Origin: Eubacteriales bacterium
Lineage (GTDB): Bacteria; Bacillota; Clostridia; Peptostreptococcales; Anaerovoracaceae
Assembly: GCA_028691625.1 (NCBI GenBank)
Contig: JAQUYZ010000039.1
Coordinates: 1-9,430, forward strand
DNA length: 9,430 bases
Reading direction: 5' to 3'
Shown: positions 6,177 to 9,430 of the stretch, in pieces
Layout of the letters: every line of letters starts with the position of its first letter
Numbering within the stretch: the stretch's first letter is position 1
Translations under genes and position numbers: made by a program
Notes under the pieces: generated by a model
What the model was told of the DNA's origin: nothing
What the model saw: only the letters and a program-made list of their open reading frames with translations
Database searches by the model: none

Positions 6177-6533
6177 TTACTCCTTCGTCTTCTTAATGCC
6201 TTCCAGATCCTCCAGTGAGTGGACGATGCCCACGACGTCAGCAATAGGAAGGGCAAAAGCGAGCCCCTTCCCTTCTGTTCTGAGTCCCGCCGAGGCAACG
6301 ATGGAATGCATGATTGACTGTGTGTCTTCATGACGCACAATATTCAGAACGACCTCTTTTTCCGGTTGGATCGCGATGGCAAAGAATTTTTCCACTTCAT
6401 GGATTCCGGTTCCCCGCGCATAAAAAACAGTACCGCCGTGAGCGCCTGCAGCTCTTGCTGCATCGACCACCTGATCGGCAAACCCGCGATTGACAATCGT
6501 CATGATTAAATCATATTCTCTTTGATTTTCCAA
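6177..6533 (-). CDS. PII-like signalling protein, second copy of the DUF1538 operon
   Basis: A 118-residue PII/GlnB-superfamily protein. The ferredoxin-like pattern starts YDLIMTIVNRGFADQVVDAA, followed by GGTVFYARGTG entering the T-loop region (about 39-57), strand VVLNIV, helix EDTQSIMHSIVASAG and the B-loop-like TEGKGLAFALPI (86-97), matching GDGKIFVLPV of true PII proteins. There is no T-loop tyrosine for uridylylation and no C-terminal RTGE segment, so it is a divergent member. PII proteins are trimers that sense nucleotides and metabolites and often gate transporters; its ligand is unknown. The start is TTG, with AAGGGGTG about 7 nt before it, since the first methionine would cut the first beta strand. 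It follows the first PII gene by 6 nt. Confidence 0.82.
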   Translation of the reverse strand: MENQREYDLIMTIVNRGFADQVVDAARAAGAHGGTVFYARGTGIHEVEKFFAIAIQPEKEVVLNIVRHEDTQSIMHSIVASAGLRTEGKGLAFALPIADVVGIVHSLEDLEGIKKTKE

Positions 6534-6539
6534 GTGAAT

Positions 6540-6908
6540 TCACCCCTTTCCTTCTTCGAAAATACCGGAGATATACCTCAGTGCCAATGGCCCGCTGACT
6601 CCGGTGATGGGAATGGTAATGGCGACCCCGTTTCCCGGCTGCTCCATATCGTATTTGTACATGATCTTATTCAAAATACTCTCCACCTTATCCTCGGTTA
6701 CTACGCTGAAAACCATATCACGCTCCGGATTATTCAGACCCAGACAATCCATAATTGCCGAGCCCGACGCGCGATAAGCCGGCGAGACCATGTTGTAGGT
6801 AACGCCGTTCTCCCTTAATATCGCAACGATACCATCTCCCCTGCCACGTTCCACGAAGGCGATGAGCAACTTAATGCGTTTCACGGCAGGATGTTTTATG
6901 TCATCCAT
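6540..6908 (-). CDS. PII-like signalling protein, first copy of the DUF1538 operon
   Basis: A 122-residue PII-superfamily protein, only distantly similar to its neighbour. An extra N-terminal stretch (MDDIKHPAVK) precedes strand RIKLLIAFVERG. Then come helix GDGIVAILRENG, the T-loop region (about 42-64, PAYRASGSAIMDCLGLNNPE), strand DMVFSVV, helix EDKVESILNKIMYKY and the B-loop-like EQPGNGVAITIPI (89-101). The C-terminal RTGE nucleotide-binding segment of GlnB is absent. It probably forms trimers, or hetero-trimers with the second copy, that regulate the DUF1538 membrane protein; this is inferred from the operon. ATG 6908 has GGAGGAGG upstream and lies 24 bp after the DUF1538 stop. Its own stop is embedded in the next gene's ribosome binding site, indicating co-translation. 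Confidence 0.82.
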   Translation of the reverse strand: MDDIKHPAVKRIKLLIAFVERGRGDGIVAILRENGVTYNMVSPAYRASGSAIMDCLGLNNPERDMVFSVVTEDKVESILNKIMYKYDMEQPGNGVAITIPITGVSGPLALRYISGIFEEGKG

Positions 6909-6932
6909 TGTTTATCCTCCTCCAGAATTCTT

Positions 6933-8660
6933 TCACTGCTTCTTATGAGGGATGTCAAAATCCTCAGGCAGTACCAGTTTTTCCAATTCTTCAAAATCTA
7001 TATAATCATTATCTTCAATTATCTCATTATAAAGCATTTCTTCACGAAGTTCATTACCCCATTCCATATTTTCTATGAACTCCTGGTTTTCCGGCCGGGA
7101 ATAGTAATCCGAAACATCACAGCTCTGTCCGATCCATTCCAGATCTTCCTCTTCCTCTTCCATATCCTCTGCGATTTCATCCATCACCTCAGCCTCTTCT
7201 TCTGTAGTATATCTGATCTTGATATTGTAGATCAGCCCCATAAGCTGAATGGTGATGAGCGGTGTCATGGCTACCATCGCAACGACTCCAAATGCGTCTG
7301 TCAGGATGTTTCCGCCCACCGCTTTGCAGGCGCCCATGGCAAAGGGTAATAGGAAGGTTGCGGTCATCGGACCGGAGGCAACGCCGCCGGAGTCAAAGGC
7401 GATGGCTGTAAAAATCTTCGGTACGATAAAGGTTAATCCCAGAGCGATGGCATAGCCCGGGATGAGGATATAAAAAATATTGATTTCATAGAGAATGCGC
7501 AGCATTGCAAGGCCGACAGAGATAGACACTCCGATGGACATGCTCCAGAGCATGGCATTTTTCGAAATAAAACCGCCTGTAATATACTCGACTTCATCAT
7601 TTAGAATATGAACGGCCGGCTCTGCTTTTACGATGAAGAAACCCATGATCATTCCCAGAGGGATCAGAATCCAACTATAATTCAGTTCCCCGACAAATTC
7701 CCCGATGTAAGAACCAGCCGGAAGAAAGCCCACATTCACGCCTGTCAGGAAAAGAACCAACCCCAAATAAGTATAAATACTACCGACGGAAATCTTGATC
7801 AATTGGCTTTTCGGCAGCTTCAATGCAAAGAACTGGAACAGCGCGAAGAAAATGATAATCGGCAGAAGAGCCGTGGCAACCTCTTTCATATAGAAGGGAA
7901 GGCTTTCCTGAAAGAGACGGAGAAGATCAAGGACATTCCTTGCAACAGGCATTGTTTCTTCCGCCTGATGGAATGAGGTGTCGCTGTAAAAGAGGCCGAG
8001 AATCATAATCGCCAGGATGGGCCCGACGGAACCGAAGGCCACCAGCCCAAAGCTGTCATCATGGGAGCTCTTTCCGCCGCGGACGGAGGAAACACCGACG
8101 CCTAATGCGATGATAAACGGAACGGTGATCGGTCCTGTTGTTACTCCTCCGGAATCGAAGGCGACAGCCAGAAAATCCTCCGGGATATAGGCACCTAAAA
8201 TGAAGACGGCCAGATACATTCCGATGAGCAGATAGGACAGTCTCCACTGGAACAGAATGCGGAGCAATGCAAAGACGAGGAAAATTCCAACGCCTGCAGC
8301 AACCCAGAGAACAATGACCCGATTCGGTATGGACGGAACCTGCTCGGCCAGAACCTGAAGATCCGGTTCTGCGATTGTGATCATGATCCCCATCAGGAGT
8401 GTAGCGCCAATCAACAAAAAAAGCTTGCGGGATTTTAAAAGCTCTCCGCCTATTTGCTCCCCCATGGGCATCATAGCCAGGTCGGCTCCCAATGTAAACA
8501 AACCCATGCCTAAAATAAGCAAAAACGCGCCCATCAGAAAGAGACCGCGCACGACGAAGGGCATAGGAACAATCGTAAAATTTAAAATCAAGACAATCAG
8601 TGTGATCGGCAAGACCGAAGATAGTGACTCTTTGGTTTTTAAAAGAAGTTTGTTATTCAA
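6933..8660 (-). CDS. DUF1538 domain membrane protein (duplicated; putative PII-regulated transporter) with acidic tail
   Basis: A 575-residue polytopic membrane protein with two DUF1538 repeats. Repeat 1 (about 15-230) and repeat 2 (about 260-482) share the signatures AEP (97-99, 346-348), AFDSGGV followed by a GP (167-177, 421-431) and D-x-FG-x-V-A (202-208, 455-461). Each repeat has several hydrophobic helices. Paired small-residue signatures in a two-repeat membrane protein suggest a transporter with inverted or parallel repeats. The substrate is unknown. Residues 487-575 form a cytoplasmic tail with 35 Asp/Glu in 89 positions, including a run EEEEED. The start is TTG 8660, with GAAAGGGGG 7 nt upstream; family members commonly begin with a comparable NKLLLK-type N-terminus. 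It leads an operon with two PII-like genes. Confidence 0.85.
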   Translation of the reverse strand: MNNKLLLKTKESLSSVLPITLIVLILNFTIVPMPFVVRGLFLMGAFLLILGMGLFTLGADLAMMPMGEQIGGELLKSRKLFLLIGATLLMGIMITIAEPDLQVLAEQVPSIPNRVIVLWVAAGVGIFLVFALLRILFQWRLSYLLIGMYLAVFILGAYIPEDFLAVAFDSGGVTTGPITVPFIIALGVGVSSVRGGKSSHDDSFGLVAFGSVGPILAIMILGLFYSDTSFHQAEETMPVARNVLDLLRLFQESLPFYMKEVATALLPIIIFFALFQFFALKLPKSQLIKISVGSIYTYLGLVLFLTGVNVGFLPAGSYIGEFVGELNYSWILIPLGMIMGFFIVKAEPAVHILNDEVEYITGGFISKNAMLWSMSIGVSISVGLAMLRILYEINIFYILIPGYAIALGLTFIVPKIFTAIAFDSGGVASGPMTATFLLPFAMGACKAVGGNILTDAFGVVAMVAMTPLITIQLMGLIYNIKIRYTTEEEAEVMDEIAEDMEEEEEDLEWIGQSCDVSDYYSRPENQEFIENMEWGNELREEMLYNEIIEDNDYIDFEELEKLVLPEDFDIPHKKQ

Positions 8661-8724
8661 ACGGAAGCCCCCTTTCTTACAGTCGGAAATAACTTGACAA
8701 ATTTATGCGGGGTAATTACTGTCT

Positions 8725-8767
8725 ACATAAATATATGTTATTATATCACAAAAACAGAATTTATCAA
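8725..8767 (-). promoter_or_regulatory. Promoter of the DUF1538-PII operon with small operator-like palindrome
   Basis: On the - strand, -35 TTGATA (8762-8767, 5 of 6) and a perfect -10 TATAAT (8740-8745) are 16 bp apart. The start site would be near 8733, giving a leader of about 70 nt. A palindrome, ACATA-AATA-TATGT (8725-8738), covers the predicted start and could bind a repressor. The leader also contains GTAATTAC (8712-8719); I recognise no riboswitch in it. Confidence 0.6.
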
Positions 8768-8804
8768 AGGTTACTCCGATGTGCTTTTAAAAATGGCAAG
8801 CCGG

Positions 8805-8813
8805 TGGTATAAT
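8805..8813 (+). promoter_or_regulatory. Extended -10 promoter of surE
   Basis: TGGTATAAT (8805-8813) is a perfect extended -10 element (TG-n-TATAAT). The -35 position has only TTTTAA (8785-8790), acceptable when an extended -10 is present. The start site would be near 8820, giving a leader of about 23 nt that carries the GGAGG ribosome binding site (8833-8837). Confidence 0.65.
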
Positions 8814-8842
8814 AAGTGGATAATCAAAAAATGGAGGTCTGT

Positions 8843-9430
8843 ATGAACATTTTAATTGCCAACGATGACGGAATTGGCGCAAAAGGAATCAAGGAGTTTG
8901 CCAGAGCTTTGTCGCAGATTGCGAATATCTACGTATGCGCACCCCATACACAGCGCAGTGCCTGCGGGCATGGAATCACCGTGGGCAAACCCATCAGCAT
9001 GAATGAGGTGGAGTTTCCCAATGCCAAGAGGGCATGGGAAATTACCGGAACACCTGCCGATTGTGTTAAGCTTGGCCTTAAAATGCTGAATGAACAGGGT
9101 ATCAGGATTCATATGGTCTGCTCAGGAATCAATCACGGGGGGAATTACGGAACAGACACGCTTTATTCCGGCACTGTCTCCGCGGCAATCGAGGGATGCA
9201 TCTGTGGCTTGCCGGCAATCGCCGTCTCCGTAAACGATCATCATCCGCTTACCTTTGAGGTTGCCTGCGATCTGGCAGTAAAAACGGTCAGGGCGGCAAC
9301 GGGAAAAATGGATGCAAACACCGTTCTGAATATCAATGTGCCGAATCTTCCGGTATCTGAAATAAAAGGCTTAAAGATTGCCAGACTCGGCGCAAGAGCA
9401 TATGAGGAATGGTTTGAGCCAAAGAAAAAC
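8843..9430 (+). CDS. surE: SurE 5'/3'-nucleotidase (partial, 3' end outside the window)
   Basis: The first 196 codons of a SurE-family phosphatase; full-length proteins have about 250 residues, so roughly a fifth is cut off by the window edge. SurE is a metal-dependent nucleoside 5'/3'-monophosphate phosphatase linked to stationary-phase survival. The active-site elements are visible: MNILIANDDG with metal ligands Asp8 and Asp9, the loop QRSACGHGIT around Ser39, TGTPADCVKLGL written here as ITGTPADC, and SGINHGGNYGTDTLYSGTVSAA, which carries the metal-binding asparagine and the conserved YSGTV helix start. GGAGG lies 5 nt before the ATG. It is divergent from the DUF1538 operon, with independent promoters in the 182-bp gap between them. 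Confidence 0.93.
   Translation, partial: MNILIANDDGIGAKGIKEFARALSQIANIYVCAPHTQRSACGHGITVGKPISMNEVEFPNAKRAWEITGTPADCVKLGLKMLNEQGIRIHMVCSGINHGGNYGTDTLYSGTVSAAIEGCICGLPAIAVSVNDHHPLTFEVACDLAVKTVRAATGKMDANTVLNINVPNLPVSEIKGLKIARLGARAYEEWFEPKKN

Noticed and set aside
8694..8722. Consensus TTGACA on the + strand as a surE promoter
   Set aside because: The hexamer at the proper distance is TACTGT, a poor -10, and the leader would be over 100 nt; the extended -10 at 8805-8813 is far better.
8878..9000. Loop QRSACGHGIT in SurE as a possibly altered active site
   Set aside because: The metal ligands, Ser39 and the SGIN/YSGTV blocks are intact, and Firmicute SurE proteins commonly vary in this loop, so I see nothing unusual.
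1..9430. Mobile elements, CRISPR arrays, tRNA or rRNA genes
   Set aside because: No transposase or integrase frames, no regularly spaced repeats and no cloverleaf or ribosomal RNA sequence seen on either strand.

Overview
The window looks like chromosomal DNA from a low-to-mid GC Gram-positive anaerobe of the class Clostridia. The evidence is strong purine-rich ribosome binding sites, frequent GTG and TTG starts, good sigma-A-type promoters, and gene families typical of clostridia: a MurG-like diacylglycerol glucosyltransferase, a DUF1538 transporter with PII proteins, and a radical SAM/TIGR03915 repair pair. I cannot place it below class level. There is no phage gene, insertion sequence, CRISPR array, tRNA or rRNA.

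Layout. (1) 1-149: the 3' end of a membrane protein, probably an ECF transporter S component, with a stem-loop on its stop codon. (2) 295-1428 (+): a glycolipid glycosyltransferase, overlapping tail to tail by 28 bp with 1401-2510 (-), a patatin-like phospholipase; both probably act on membrane lipids. (3) 2511-2663: a compact divergent regulatory region. The patatin promoter and the promoter of the next operon lie back to back. Two GAAC-N4-GTTY boxes, resembling Gram-positive LexA (SOS) operators, cover the rightward promoter, and the second sits inside a 13-bp-arm palindrome. (4) 2664-4899 (+): a translationally coupled pair, a radical SAM/helix-hairpin-helix protein (TIGR03916/COG4277 type) and its obligate partner (TIGR03915/DUF4130). 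This is a widespread but biochemically uncharacterised DNA modification or repair system. (5) 4977-5717 (+): a zinc-binding sirtuin, then 5768-6100 (+): an unrecognised 110-residue protein, ended by a strong bidirectional terminator. (6) 8660-6177 (-): a three-gene operon of a duplicated DUF1538 membrane protein with a very acidic cytoplasmic tail and two divergent PII-like proteins, whose arrangement recalls AmtB-GlnK and SbtA-SbtB. (7) 8843-9430 (+): the 5' part of surE, transcribed divergently from the DUF1538 operon.

The two most promising poorly described systems are the DNA-repair pair with its SOS-like control region, and the DUF1538/double-PII module.
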